From the NCBI RefSeq assembly GCF_021026295.1, contig NZ_JAJNDA010000002.1:62001-126000 (forward strand): 64,000 nt of DNA, read 5' to 3'. Positions 33,280 through 41,829 of this stretch are shown in pieces. Origin of the DNA: Actinomycetospora soli. Its GTDB lineage: Bacteria; Actinomycetota; Actinomycetes; Mycobacteriales; Pseudonocardiaceae. The position numbers and the translations under genes were made by a program. How positions within the stretch are numbered: the stretch's first letter is position 1; every line of letters begins with the position of its first letter. The notes beneath the pieces were generated by a model. The model did not search any database and had not been told where the DNA came from. It worked only from the letters and a program-made list of their open reading frames with translations.

Positions 33280-33345
33280 ACGACGACGAGGGTCGGTACG
33301 GGTGATCGATGTGCGAGGGGCGCGCGAACGGGTATGCCCAGGCCC

Positions 33346-33459
33346 ATGACCGAGCCACAGGACGACACCGTCCGCAGCCTGATCGCCCAGGCTCGCGAGG
33401 AGATCCTCGACGACCTGTCCGACTCCGACGACAAGCGCGCCCAGGAAGCCGCCGAATGA
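33346..33459 (+). CDS. very small acidic protein (37 aa)
   Basis: MTEPQDDTVRSLIAQAREEI followed by LDDLSDSDDKRAQEAAE. It is a charged single helix with an acidic middle, bounded by the acyl-CoA operon and a membrane protein. An in-frame ATG at 33334 would add four residues. No family recognised. Codon use (GC-rich third positions) looks coding, but so short a frame is uncertain. Confidence 0.4.
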   Translation: MTEPQDDTVRSLIAQAREEILDDLSDSDDKRAQEAAE

Positions 33460-33474
33460 CCTAGTTTCCGGCGG

Positions 33475-33981
33475 GTGAACGCACCGACCGGACCCGTCGC
33501 GCCCGCCGTCCCCTCGACGATCCGGACCGCCGTCCTGCTCTGGACCGTCGCGCTCGCGCTCTACCTGGTGGGGCAGGTCCTGGCGGTGCTCCTCCCACCC
33601 ACCGCCGAGGACTACGCCGCCTATTTCCGCAGCCTCGACCTCCCCGCCGACCCGCAGTTCCTCGCCACCGTCGAGGACGCGTCCGGAACGGCCTCGGTGG
33701 TCGGGCTCGCCGTCACCGTGGTCGTCGTGGCGCTCTTCGCCTGGGTCGGGCTCAAGGTCCGCGCCGGGGCCCACCGGGCCCGCACCGCCACCGCCATCCT
33801 CGCCGCGCTCGGCGCCCTCGGCGCGCTCGCCACCGGGGGCACCGCCCTGGTCAGCCCCGTGCCCGCGGCGGCCGGGGGCTTCGGGACGGTCCTGCAGGTC
33901 GTCTCCGGCCTCGTCCTGATCGCCTACCTCGTGTTCCTGTTCCGGCGGCCGTCGAGCGAGTACTTCGCGGCCCGACGGTGA
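33475..33981 (+). CDS. four-helix membrane protein, unknown
   Basis: A 168-residue protein with four predicted transmembrane helices (about 18-40, 75-95, 105-125, 135-155). A periplasmic-side loop, PPTAEDYAAYFRSLDLPADPQFLATVEDASG, lies between the first two. No family identified. The GTG at 33475 follows the 37-residue ORF by 15 nt. Confidence 0.65.
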   Translation: MNAPTGPVAPAVPSTIRTAVLLWTVALALYLVGQVLAVLLPPTAEDYAAYFRSLDLPADPQFLATVEDASGTASVVGLAVTVVVVALFAWVGLKVRAGAHRARTATAILAALGALGALATGGTALVSPVPAAAGGFGTVLQVVSGLVLIAYLVFLFRRPSSEYFAARR

Positions 33982-34033
33982 CGGAGATCGATCCGCGCTG
34001 ACGGTGTCGGGGTGGGCGTGTAGAACGGCGGTC

Positions 34034-35335
34034 GTGGAGAACGCGGAACGACCCTGGGGCTTCGCGACGCGCGCGGTCCACGCCGGCGCGGTGCCCGACT
34101 CGGCCGTCGGCGCCCGGGCGGTCCCGATCTACCAGTCGACGAGCTTCGTCTTCGAGGACACCGCGGACGCGGCGAACCTCTTCGCGCTGCAGAAGTACGG
34201 CAACATCTACAGCCGCATCGCGAACCCGACGGTCGCGGCGTTCGAGGAGCGGATCGCGAGCCTCGAGGGCGCCCTCGGGGCCGTCGCCACGGCGTCCGGG
34301 CAGGCCGCCGAGTTCCTCACCTTCGCGTGTCTGGCCGGCGCGGGCGACCACGTGGTCAGCGCCGCCAGCCTCTACGGCGGGACCGTGACCCAGCTCGACG
34401 TCACGCTGCGCCGCTTCGGGGTGGACACCACCTTCGTCCCGGGCGACGACCCGGAGGCCTTCCGCGCCGCGATCCGCCCGGAGACGCGGTTCGTGTTCGC
34501 CGAGATGGTCACCAACCCCTCCGGCGAGGTCACCGACGTCGAGGCGCTCGCCGCCATCGCGCACGAGGCGAGGATCCCGCTGATCATCGACGCCACCACG
34601 GCCACCCCCTACCTGTGCCGGCCGATGGAGCACGGCGCGGACATCGTCATCCACTCCGCGACGAAGTTCCTCGGCGGGCACGGCACCACCCTCGGCGGCG
34701 TCGTCTGCGAGTCGGGCCGGTTCGACTGGGGCAACGGCAACTTCCCGCAGATGACCGAGTCGATCCCGTCCTACGGCGGGCTCTCCTGGTGGGGCAACTT
34801 CCAGGAGTACGGGTTCCTGACGAAGCTGCGGTCCGAGCAGCTGCGCGACATCGGCGCCTCGCTGTCCCCGCACTCCGCGTTCCTGCTCCTGCAGGGCGTG
34901 GAGACGCTGCCGCAGCGCATGGCCGCGCACGTCGCCAACGCCCGGCGCGTCGCGGAGTGGCTCGAGGCGGACGACCGGGTCGACTGGGTCCGCTACTCCG
35001 GCCTGCCCAGCCACCCCCACTACGAGCGCGCCCGCCACTACCTGCCGCAGGGCCCGGGCGCGGTGTTCGCGTTCGGCGTGCGGGGCGGCCGCGAGGCCGG
35101 TCGGCGGTTCATCGAGTCGGTGCAGCTGTGCAGCCACCTCGCCAACATCGGTGACGCCCGCACGCTGGTGCTCCACCCCGCGTCCACCACCCACCAGCAG
35201 CTCTCCGAGGACCAGCTGCGCGAGGGCGGCGTGCGGCCCGACCTGATCCGCATCAGCGTCGGCATCGAGGACGTCGACGACATCCTCTGGGACCTCGACC
35301 AGGCCCTCACCGCAGCCACCGAGGAGGCATCGTGA
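34034..35335 (+). CDS. metY: O-acetylhomoserine sulfhydrylase (PLP-dependent)
   Basis: A 433-residue Cys/Met-metabolism PLP enzyme. Features: FATRAVHAGAVPD start, IYQSTSFVFED, YSRIANPT, the PLP-aldimine Lys in HSATKFLGGHGTTLGG, and a C-terminal RISVGIEDVDDILWDLDQAL. Length and the large central insertion fit MetY rather than MetB/MetC. It makes homocysteine from O-acetylhomoserine and sulfide. The GTG at 34034 is chosen because VENAERPWGFATRAVHAG is the usual opening. The stop overlaps the CoA-binding gene. Confidence 0.9.
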   Translation: MENAERPWGFATRAVHAGAVPDSAVGARAVPIYQSTSFVFEDTADAANLFALQKYGNIYSRIANPTVAAFEERIASLEGALGAVATASGQAAEFLTFACLAGAGDHVVSAASLYGGTVTQLDVTLRRFGVDTTFVPGDDPEAFRAAIRPETRFVFAEMVTNPSGEVTDVEALAAIAHEARIPLIIDATTATPYLCRPMEHGADIVIHSATKFLGGHGTTLGGVVCESGRFDWGNGNFPQMTESIPSYGGLSWWGNFQEYGFLTKLRSEQLRDIGASLSPHSAFLLLQGVETLPQRMAAHVANARRVAEWLEADDRVDWVRYSGLPSHPHYERARHYLPQGPGAVFAFGVRGGREAGRRFIESVQLCSHLANIGDARTLVLHPASTTHQQLSEDQLREGGVRPDLIRISVGIEDVDDILWDLDQALTAATEEAS

Positions 35336-35802
35336 GCTGGGACGGCCCCACCGCACTCGACCGGCAGCAGATCCTGCGCGACACGAGGACGGTCGCGATG
35401 GTCGGCGCCTCGGCGAACCCGGCCCGCGCGTCGAACTTCGTCGCGACCTACCTGCTCTCCAGCACCGGCTTCGACGTCTACTTCGTCAACCCGAACGCCA
35501 GCGAGATCCTGGGGAAACCCGTGTACCCGTCCCTGGCCGAGCTGCCCGTCGTCCCCGATCTCGTCGACGTGTTCCGTCGCCCCGAGGACCTCGGCGGGGT
35601 GCTCGACGAGACGATCGCGGCCGGCGCGAGGACCTTCTGGCTGCAGTTCGGACTCTACGACGAGGCGCTCGCCCACCGCGGCGAGGAGGCCGGGCTCACC
35701 GTGGTGATGGACCGCTGCCTCAAGGTCGAGCACGCCCGCTTCCACGGCGGCCTGCACCTCGCCGGGTTCAACACCGGCGTCATCAGCGCGAAGCGGCGCT
35801 AG
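35332..35802 (+). CDS. CoA-binding protein (Rossmann-type)
   Basis: A 156-residue single-domain CoA_binding protein: VAMVGASANPARASNFVATYLLSSTGFDVYFVNPN, then YPSLAELPVVPDLVDVFRRPED, FWLQFGLYDE and VVMDRCLKVEH. It overlaps metY by four bases (GTGA), a pairing common in actinobacteria that suggests a link to methionine/homocysteine metabolism. No catalytic activity is established. Confidence 0.85.
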   Translation: MSWDGPTALDRQQILRDTRTVAMVGASANPARASNFVATYLLSSTGFDVYFVNPNASEILGKPVYPSLAELPVVPDLVDVFRRPEDLGGVLDETIAAGARTFWLQFGLYDEALAHRGEEAGLTVVMDRCLKVEHARFHGGLHLAGFNTGVISAKRR

Positions 35803-35811
35803 CCGCGGGAG

Positions 35812-35845
35812 CGGCGGAGTGCGTCACCGGTGGCGCACTCCGCCG
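35812..35845. terminator. bidirectional hairpin between convergent genes
   Basis: The 17-base arms, with one mismatch, meet directly at the centre of the 34-base palindrome, between the stops at 35802 (+) and 35862 (-). Confidence 0.65.
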
Positions 35846-35861
35846 CACCCGCGTCGACGTC

Positions 35862-36290
35862 CTAGTGGGCGCGGGTGCGCGCCGCGGGCAGGAACGCCCA
35901 CACCGCGACGGCCACGGCACCGATGGTGAGGACCATCGCGCCGGGCACGTGGATGTAGAGGGTGCGCCCGCCGCCGAAGTACGCCTGCACGAAGGTCAGC
36001 ACGAACACCACGAGGGCCGTGACGGCCGGCCACAGCGCCGCACCGCGCAGCCGCCAGAGGGCGAAGGCGGCGATCATCGCGATCCCGGAGAGGACGTGCA
36101 GGACGATCGCGCCCGCGGAGTGCAGGCCCTCGAACGACTCGGCCACCGTGCTGCCCCGCGTCACCAGCTCACCCGCCGTGACGAACTGCCAGAGGAGGCT
36201 CACGACGGTGAGGACGGCGAAGACCCGGAACGTCGTGAGGATCGGGTCGGACGTGCGCTGCGCGGGCAGGGTGCCCGTGGTGTGGGCCAT
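35862..36290 (-). CDS. DUF6220-like four-helix membrane protein
   Basis: A 142-residue protein with four transmembrane helices and conserved-looking polar residues (FVTAGELV, SFEGLHSAGAIVLHVLSG, YFGGGRTLYIHVPGAM). The paired His in helices 2 and 4 (LHSAG, LH, IHVP) could bind haem or another ligand. GGGGG lies before the ATG at 36290. It is divergent from the acetyltransferase. Function unknown. Confidence 0.6.
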   Translation of the reverse strand: MAHTTGTLPAQRTSDPILTTFRVFAVLTVVSLLWQFVTAGELVTRGSTVAESFEGLHSAGAIVLHVLSGIAMIAAFALWRLRGAALWPAVTALVVFVLTFVQAYFGGGRTLYIHVPGAMVLTIGAVAVAVWAFLPAARTRAH

Positions 36291-36360
36291 GGTGGTCCCC
36301 CTCGTGATCGATGGGATCGCGTACCCGGGGATCACGGACGCGAACACTTGAAAGGACAAT

Positions 36361-36861
36361 ATGGGACGCGACGTGCTCGGACGGTATGAGTTCGGTGAGA
36401 GCGGGATCGTCCTCCGCCGCGCCGTGGCCGACGACGTCCCGGCCCTCGCGGCCCTGTTCGGTGCGGACCCGGTGTCCGCGGCGCGCGGCGACTCCGGCGA
36501 GGGCGACCTCACCGACTACGAGCAGGCGTTCGAGGCGGTCGACGCCGACCCCCGGCACCTGCTGGTCGTCGCGACCGAGGGCGACGGCGGGCCGGTCGTC
36601 GGCACCCTGCAGCTCTCCGCCCTGCCGGGCCTCGCCCGCCGCGGCGCGTGGCGCGGGCAGATCGAGGCGGTGCACGTGGCGGCCTCGCAGCGGGGCCGCG
36701 GCGTCGGCGCCTGGATGATCGGCTGGGCCGTGGACGAGTCCCGCCGACGCGGCTGCGAGCTCGTGCAGCTCACGAGCGCCGTCGAGCGCACCGACGCGCA
36801 CCGGTTCTACGAGCGGCTCGGCTTCACGGCGAGCCACGTGGGGTTCAAGCGGGCGTTGTGA
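36361..36861 (+). CDS. GNAT-family N-acetyltransferase
   Basis: A 166-residue GNAT enzyme. The acetyl-CoA pyrophosphate loop is VAASQRGRGVGAWMIGWAVDESRRRGC (Q/R-x2-G-x-G/A) and motif B is RTDAHRFYERLGFTASHVGFKRAL. The N-terminal segment (GESGIVLRRAVADDVPALAALF) is the usual first strand and helix. Substrate unknown. The ATG at 36361 follows an AAAGGA-like site. Confidence 0.83.
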   Translation: MGRDVLGRYEFGESGIVLRRAVADDVPALAALFGADPVSAARGDSGEGDLTDYEQAFEAVDADPRHLLVVATEGDGGPVVGTLQLSALPGLARRGAWRGQIEAVHVAASQRGRGVGAWMIGWAVDESRRRGCELVQLTSAVERTDAHRFYERLGFTASHVGFKRAL

Positions 36862-36863
36862 CA

Positions 36864-36877
36864 CCCGTCGTCGGGAA
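36864..36877 (+). repeat. CCCGTCGTCGGGAA motif, copy 5
   Basis: Exact copy in non-coding DNA three bases after the acetyltransferase stop and upstream of hrpA. Confidence 0.5.
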
Positions 36878-36937
36878 AGCACTCGCGCGGCGGAGGATGA
36901 TGGAGAGTCGGCAGAACCGATCGACCCCGGGACCGGA

Positions 36938-39900
36938 GTGACCACAGCGACCACCGCCGACGCCGAGACCTCCGAGCTGCAGCGCCGTGTCCGCGCGCTC
37001 GGCGGCGCCGACGCCCACCGGCTCTCCCGTCGGCTCGACGGCGCGCGGCGGATCGACGACGAGGACAAGCGCGCCGGCACGATCGGGAAGATCGCGACCG
37101 ACGTCGAGCGCGCCGAGCAGCGCCTGGAACGACGGCGGGCCTCGGTCCCGGTCGTCTCCTACCCCGAGCAGCTGCCGATCTCGGCGCGGGTCGACGACAT
37201 CAGGGAGGCCCTGGAGCACCACCAGGTCGTCGTGGTGGCGGGCGAGACCGGGTCGGGCAAGACGACGCAGCTGCCGAAGATCGCGCTCGAGCTCGGCCGC
37301 GGGGTCACCGGCACGATCGGCCACACGCAGCCGCGGCGGATCGCGGCGCGGACGGTGTCCGAGCGGGTCGCGGAGGAGCTGGGCACCACCGACTCCGACG
37401 TCGTCGGCTACCAGGTGCGCTTCACCAGCCGGGCGAGCGAGGACACGCTGGTCAAGCTGATGACCGACGGCATCCTGCTCGCCGAGATCCAGCAGGACCG
37501 GCTGCTGCGCCGCTACGACACGCTCATCATCGACGAGGCGCACGAGCGCAGCCTCAACATCGACTTCCTGCTCGGCTACCTCGCCCAGCTGCTGCCGCGC
37601 CGCCCCGACCTCAAGGTCATCATCACCTCGGCGACGATCGACCCGGAGCGGTTCTCCGCGCACTTCGGCGACGCCCCGATCATCGAGGTCTCCGGGCGCA
37701 CGTTCCCGGTCGAGATCCGCTACGAGCCGCTGGTCGACCCCGACGAGCCCGGCGCCGAGGAGCGCGACCAGCTCGACGGCATCCTCGACGCGGTCACCGA
37801 GCTGCGCCGCGAGGGCCCGGGCGACGTCCTCGTCTTCCTCGCCGGGGAGCGGGAGATCCGCGACACCGCGGACGCGCTGAACGCGCTGCCGGACTCCCCG
37901 ACCGACCCGCTCGACGTCCTGCCGCTCTACGCCCGGCTCTCGGCCGCCGAGCAGCACCGGGTCTTCGAGCCGAGCCGCGGCGGGAAGCGCCGCATCGTGC
38001 TCGCCACCAACGTCGCCGAGACGTCGCTGACGGTGCCCGGCATCCGCTATGTCATCGACCCGGGCTACGCCCGCATCTCTCGCTACAGCCAGCGCACGAA
38101 GGTGCAGCGACTGCCGATCGAGAAGATCTCGCAGGCGTCGGCGACCCAGCGGGCCGGACGCTGCGGCCGCGTCGCCGACGGCATCTGCATCCGGCTCTAC
38201 GCCGAGGACGACTTCGACGCGCGGCCGGAGTTCACCGACCCCGAGATCCAGCGCACCAACCTGGCCTCGGTCATCCTGCAGATGGCGGGTGCCAAGCTCG
38301 GGCCCGTCGAGGAGTTCCCGTTCGTCGATCCGCCGGAGACCCGCGCGGTCCGCGACGGCGTCCGGCTGCTCACCGAGCTCGGCGCGATCGTCGACGGCGA
38401 CGCGACGCGGCTGACCGACGTCGGGCGCTCGCTCGCCCGCCTCCCGGTCGACCCCCGGATCGCACGGATGATCCTGGCCGCCGACCAGCTCGGCTGCCTG
38501 CACGAGGTCACCGTCATCGCCGCCGGGCTCTCCGCCCAGGACCCGCGGGAACGGCCGACCGAGAAGACCGCCGAGGCCGACGCCGCGCACGCCCGCTTCG
38601 CCGACCCGCGCTCGGACTTCCTGTCCTGGCTGCACCTGTGGGAGCACGTCCGCACGCAGCGCCGGGAGCTCACCGGCAACCGGTTCCGCAAGCAGTGCGC
38701 GGCGGAGTACCTGAACTTCCTGCGCATCCGCGAGTGGCAGGACCTCGCGGCGCAGCTGCGCCAGCTCGGCGACGAGCTCGGGCTCACCCGCAACCAGCCG
38801 GCCGAGGAGATCACGAAGGACCTGGCCGACCGCGTCCACCAGGCCCTGCTCACCGGCCTGCTCTCCCAGCTCGGGCTCGCCCTCGAGCCGCCGAAGCCCA
38901 AGCAGGGGCAGCCGCGGCCCAAGCGCCGTCCGATCACGGAGTTCGAGGGCAGCCGGGGCGCCCGGTTCGCGCTCTGGCCCGGATCGTCGCTCGCCAAGCG
39001 GCCGCCGACGTTCGTCATGGCCGCCGAGCTCGTCGAGACCTCCCGGCTCTGGGCCCGCACCGTCGCGGGCATCGACCCGCGGTGGGCCGAGGAGGCCGCG
39101 GGCGACCTCGTCACCCGCTCCTACTCCGAGCCGCGCTGGTCCAAGCGGCGCGGCTCCGCCGTCGCCACCGAGCGCGTCACGCTGTTCGGTGTCCCCCTCG
39201 CGATGGACCGCAGCGTCGACCTCGGCCGCATCGACCCCGAGCTCTCCCGCGAGCTCTTCATCCGCCACGCCCTCGTCGAGGGCGACTGGACCACCCGCCA
39301 CGAGTTCGTGCGCCGCAACGCCGCCGAGCTGGAGCGGGTCGCGGAGATGGAGCGTCGCGCCCGCCGCGAGCTGCTCGTCGACGAGGAGACGATCCACCGC
39401 TTCTACGACGAGCGCGTGCCGGCCTCCGTGGTCTCGGTGCGGCACTTCGACCGCTGGTGGCAGAAGGAGTCGCGCCGGAACCCGCGGCTGCTCGACCTCG
39501 ACCCCGCCGCACTGCTCGCCCACGAGGCCCCCGACGCCGGGTCGTTCCCCGACGCCTGGCAGGCCGGTGGGCTCACGCTCCCGCTGTCCTACGCCTTCGA
39601 GCCGGGCACCGACAGCGACGGCGTCACGGTCACCGTGCCGCTGGCCGTGCTCGGGCAGGTGCGCGCGGAGGATCTCGCCTGGCAGGTGCCGGGCCTGCGC
39701 GAGGAGATGCTGACGTCCCTGATCCGCACGCTGCCGAAGCCGCTGCGGCGCTCCCTGGTCCCCGCGCCCGACACCGCCCGCGCCCTGCTCGCGCGCCTGG
39801 CCGCCGATCGGCGGCCCGCGGAGGGCGAGTCGCTGCTGCGCGCGCTGACCGAGGCCGTCAGACGGCTCTCCGGCGTCGACGTCCCGACCGACGCGTGGAA

Positions 39901-40948
39901 CGTGTCCGGCCTGCCGTCGCACCTGCGCCTCACCTTCCGGGTCGTGCGCGACGACGGGTCCGAGGTCGCCTCGGGCGGCGACCTCGGGGCCCTGCGGCGC
40001 CGCTACGCGCAGGAGACGAAGGCCGCCGTCGCGAAGGTGGCCGACGGCCTGGAACGGCGCGGGCTGACGTCGTTCGCCGAGATCGGGGACCTGCCGCGGA
40101 CCCGCGAGCAGTCCCGCGCCGGCGGCACCGTGACCGCGCACCTCGCGCTGGTCGACGAGGGCTCGACCGTGGGTGTCGGCGTGTTCGACTCGGCGCTCGA
40201 GGCCCGGGACGCGATGCGGGCGGGCACCCGGCGGCTGCTGCTGCGTTCGGTCCCGTCCCCGGCGCGGTCGCTGGTCCGCTCGCTGGACAACCGCGCCACG
40301 CTCCGGCTGAAGAGCGCGATGGCCGAGTCCGAGTACCGCGACGTGGCCGACCTCGCCGACGACTGCGTCGCGGCCGCCGTCGACGGGCTCGTCGTCGCCC
40401 TCAAGGGCCCGGTGTGGACCGCCGACGCGTTCGAGAAGCTCCGCGGCGACGTGGCGGCCCGGCTCCCGGCGGGCGCCGCCGAGGTGCTCACCCGCGCCGA
40501 GACCGTCCTCGCCGAGGCCGGCGCGGTGCGCGGCGCGCTCGACCGGCTGCGGTCACGCCCCGGCAGCGGGCTGCTCGACCCGGCCCTCGAGGACGTCCGC
40601 GACCAGCTGTCGACGCTGGTCGGGGGACGCTTCGTCACGCGCTGGGGCGTGGTCCGACTGCCCGACGTGGCCCGGTGGCTGCGCGCTGCGGCGAAGCGCC
40701 TCGACAAGCTCGCCGAGGCCCCGCGTCGCGACGCCGAGCTGATGGCCGAGGTGCACGCGGTCGAGACGACCTACCGCACCCGTCGTCGGGCCGCCGCGCA
40801 GGAGCCCCGCACGTTCGACCGCGACGGGTGGGACGCGGTCGGCGTCATGCTCCAGGAGCTCCGGGTCAGCAAGTTCGCCCAGGAGGTCGGGACGGCCGGC
40901 TCGGTCTCCGAGCAGCGCATCGCGAAGGCGATGGCGGCCCTGACGTGA
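36938..40948 (+). CDS. hrpA: ATP-dependent RNA helicase HrpA
   Basis: A 1336-residue DEAH-box helicase. Walker A GETGSGKTT is at 102-110 and DEAH at 199-202, followed by SATID, TNVAETSLTVPG (motif V) and QRAGRCGR (motif VI). HA2 and OB-type regions follow, then a long C-terminal DUF3418-type extension, matching full-length bacterial HrpA (about 1300 residues). It remodels RNA or ribonucleoproteins, with roles in mRNA processing and ribosome rescue known for the family. Start is GTG at 36938. Probably monocistronic. Confidence 0.93.
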   Translation: MTTATTADAETSELQRRVRALGGADAHRLSRRLDGARRIDDEDKRAGTIGKIATDVERAEQRLERRRASVPVVSYPEQLPISARVDDIREALEHHQVVVVAGETGSGKTTQLPKIALELGRGVTGTIGHTQPRRIAARTVSERVAEELGTTDSDVVGYQVRFTSRASEDTLVKLMTDGILLAEIQQDRLLRRYDTLIIDEAHERSLNIDFLLGYLAQLLPRRPDLKVIITSATIDPERFSAHFGDAPIIEVSGRTFPVEIRYEPLVDPDEPGAEERDQLDGILDAVTELRREGPGDVLVFLAGEREIRDTADALNALPDSPTDPLDVLPLYARLSAAEQHRVFEPSRGGKRRIVLATNVAETSLTVPGIRYVIDPGYARISRYSQRTKVQRLPIEKISQASATQRAGRCGRVADGICIRLYAEDDFDARPEFTDPEIQRTNLASVILQMAGAKLGPVEEFPFVDPPETRAVRDGVRLLTELGAIVDGDATRLTDVGRSLARLPVDPRIARMILAADQLGCLHEVTVIAAGLSAQDPRERPTEKTAEADAAHARFADPRSDFLSWLHLWEHVRTQRRELTGNRFRKQCAAEYLNFLRIREWQDLAAQLRQLGDELGLTRNQPAEEITKDLADRVHQALLTGLLSQLGLALEPPKPKQGQPRPKRRPITEFEGSRGARFALWPGSSLAKRPPTFVMAAELVETSRLWARTVAGIDPRWAEEAAGDLVTRSYSEPRWSKRRGSAVATERVTLFGVPLAMDRSVDLGRIDPELSRELFIRHALVEGDWTTRHEFVRRNAAELERVAEMERRARRELLVDEETIHRFYDERVPASVVSVRHFDRWWQKESRRNPRLLDLDPAALLAHEAPDAGSFPDAWQAGGLTLPLSYAFEPGTDSDGVTVTVPLAVLGQVRAEDLAWQVPGLREEMLTSLIRTLPKPLRRSLVPAPDTARALLARLAADRRPAEGESLLRALTEAVRRLSGVDVPTDAWNVSGLPSHLRLTFRVVRDDGSEVASGGDLGALRRRYAQETKAAVAKVADGLERRGLTSFAEIGDLPRTREQSRAGGTVTAHLALVDEGSTVGVGVFDSALEARDAMRAGTRRLLLRSVPSPARSLVRSLDNRATLRLKSAMAESEYRDVADLADDCVAAAVDGLVVALKGPVWTADAFEKLRGDVAARLPAGAAEVLTRAETVLAEAGAVRGALDRLRSRPGSGLLDPALEDVRDQLSTLVGGRFVTRWGVVRLPDVARWLRAAAKRLDKLAEAPRRDAELMAEVHAVETTYRTRRRAAAQEPRTFDRDGWDAVGVMLQELRVSKFAQEVGTAGSVSEQRIAKAMAALT

Positions 40949-40958
40949 GGCCGACGGG

Positions 40959-41279
40959 TCAGGGGCGGTCGGCGTCCGGGTCGACCCGACCCTGCCGCAT
41001 CGCCCAGACCACGAGCCCGGTCGGCACGACGACGAGCAGCGCCACCGCCGCGACGGCGAGGACGTAGGCCGACGGGAGCACGAGCGGGGCGGCGGCGACG
41101 GCCGTGACCCCGACGAGCGCCAGCGTCCGCGCCCGCCGCGGCCGGCGGTTCTCCCGGGGGACGCCACCGGCGAGCGACTCGGCGAAGCGGGCGTCGGTGC
41201 GGTGCTCGTGGTCGGAGATCGAGGCGAGGACGGCCTGTTCCTCACCGGTGAGCGGCGCGGGGTCGGACGGGGTGTGCAT
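40959..41279 (-). CDS. DUF3040-like membrane protein
   Basis: A 106-residue protein. A cytosolic N-terminal helix (LTGEEQAVLASISDHEHRTDARFAESL) of the DUF3040 type is followed by two transmembrane helices. GGAG lies five bases before the ATG at 41279, preferred over a GTG at 41306. It resembles the protein at 44541 in layout and N-terminal motif, so the two are probably paralogues. Function unknown. Confidence 0.7.
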   Translation of the reverse strand: MHTPSDPAPLTGEEQAVLASISDHEHRTDARFAESLAGGVPRENRRPRRARTLALVGVTAVAAAPLVLPSAYVLAVAAVALLVVVPTGLVVWAMRQGRVDPDADRP

Positions 41280-41337
41280 GTCGCGCTCCGGGACGTCGTT
41301 GTCCACTGATCGTCACACTGTGCCCGCCCGACGGCCG

Positions 41338-41754
41338 TCACACAACGGGCGCGAGCTCCACCGCCGCGCGGAACGATCCGTCCATGTGGAACGGCACCGA
41401 CTCGTGCCGGTGCACCACCAGCCAGCGGCCTCCGACGCGCCGCAGCCCGATCGTCGACCGGAACCACAGCGTGAACTCCCCGCCCTTGTCGCCGGTCATC
41501 GACGTCAGGGCGTGGACGAAGGCGACGTCGCCGTCCGCGTGGACCACCGGGTCGTGGTGGGCGAGGACGGGCGGGGCGGCGAAGGAGGCGATCCACGCGG
41601 CCAGCTCGGCGACGCCGGTGTGCGCGACGAGCGGCGGGGCGAGGTCGTACACGACGTCGTCGGACGCGGTGTGGGCGAGGGCCCGTCCGGCGTCGCCGGC
41701 GGCGATCGCGTCGTGGGCCTCGGACAGGGCGGCGAGAATCTCGTGGGTGCTCAT
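41338..41754 (-). CDS. SnoaL-like/NTF2-fold protein
   Basis: A 138-residue cone-shaped-fold protein (MSTHEILAALSEAHDAIAAGD, ALAHTASDDVVYDLAPP, FVHALTSMTGDKGGEFTLWFRSTIGLRRVGGRWLVVHRHESVPFHMDG). SnoaL-like proteins with the C-terminal VVHRHES strand occur as partners of ECF sigma factors, as carriers or as enzymes. It is divergent from the YCII/ECF42 pair and shares their palindromic promoter region, so co-regulation by the sigma factor is likely. Confidence 0.8.
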   Translation of the reverse strand: MSTHEILAALSEAHDAIAAGDAGRALAHTASDDVVYDLAPPLVAHTGVAELAAWIASFAAPPVLAHHDPVVHADGDVAFVHALTSMTGDKGGEFTLWFRSTIGLRRVGGRWLVVHRHESVPFHMDGSFRAAVELAPVV

Positions 41755-41760
41755 GTCCGG

Positions 41761-41790
41761 CTGTCGAGACCGCGGGCCCCGTCTCGACAG
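41761..41790. promoter_or_regulatory. palindromic, possibly bidirectional ECF42 promoter
   Basis: The perfect 10-bp arms CTGTCGAGAC (41761-41770) and GTCTCGACAG (41781-41790) flank a 10-bp spacer. Each strand therefore shows TGTCGA and, 17 nt on, CGA. That fits my recollection of the ECF42 promoter (-35 TGTCGA, -10 CGA). It is placed between the SnoaL gene (-) and the YCII-ECF42 operon (+). Confidence 0.55.
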
Positions 41791-41829
41791 TCCGGCGGAA
41801 GACAGCCCGAGCCGGGAGGACCCGTCGTC

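Noticed and set aside
40783..40796. Further copy of the 14-mer in hrpA
   Set aside because: It reads CCCGTCGTCGGGCC, lacking the terminal AA, so it was not counted as exact.
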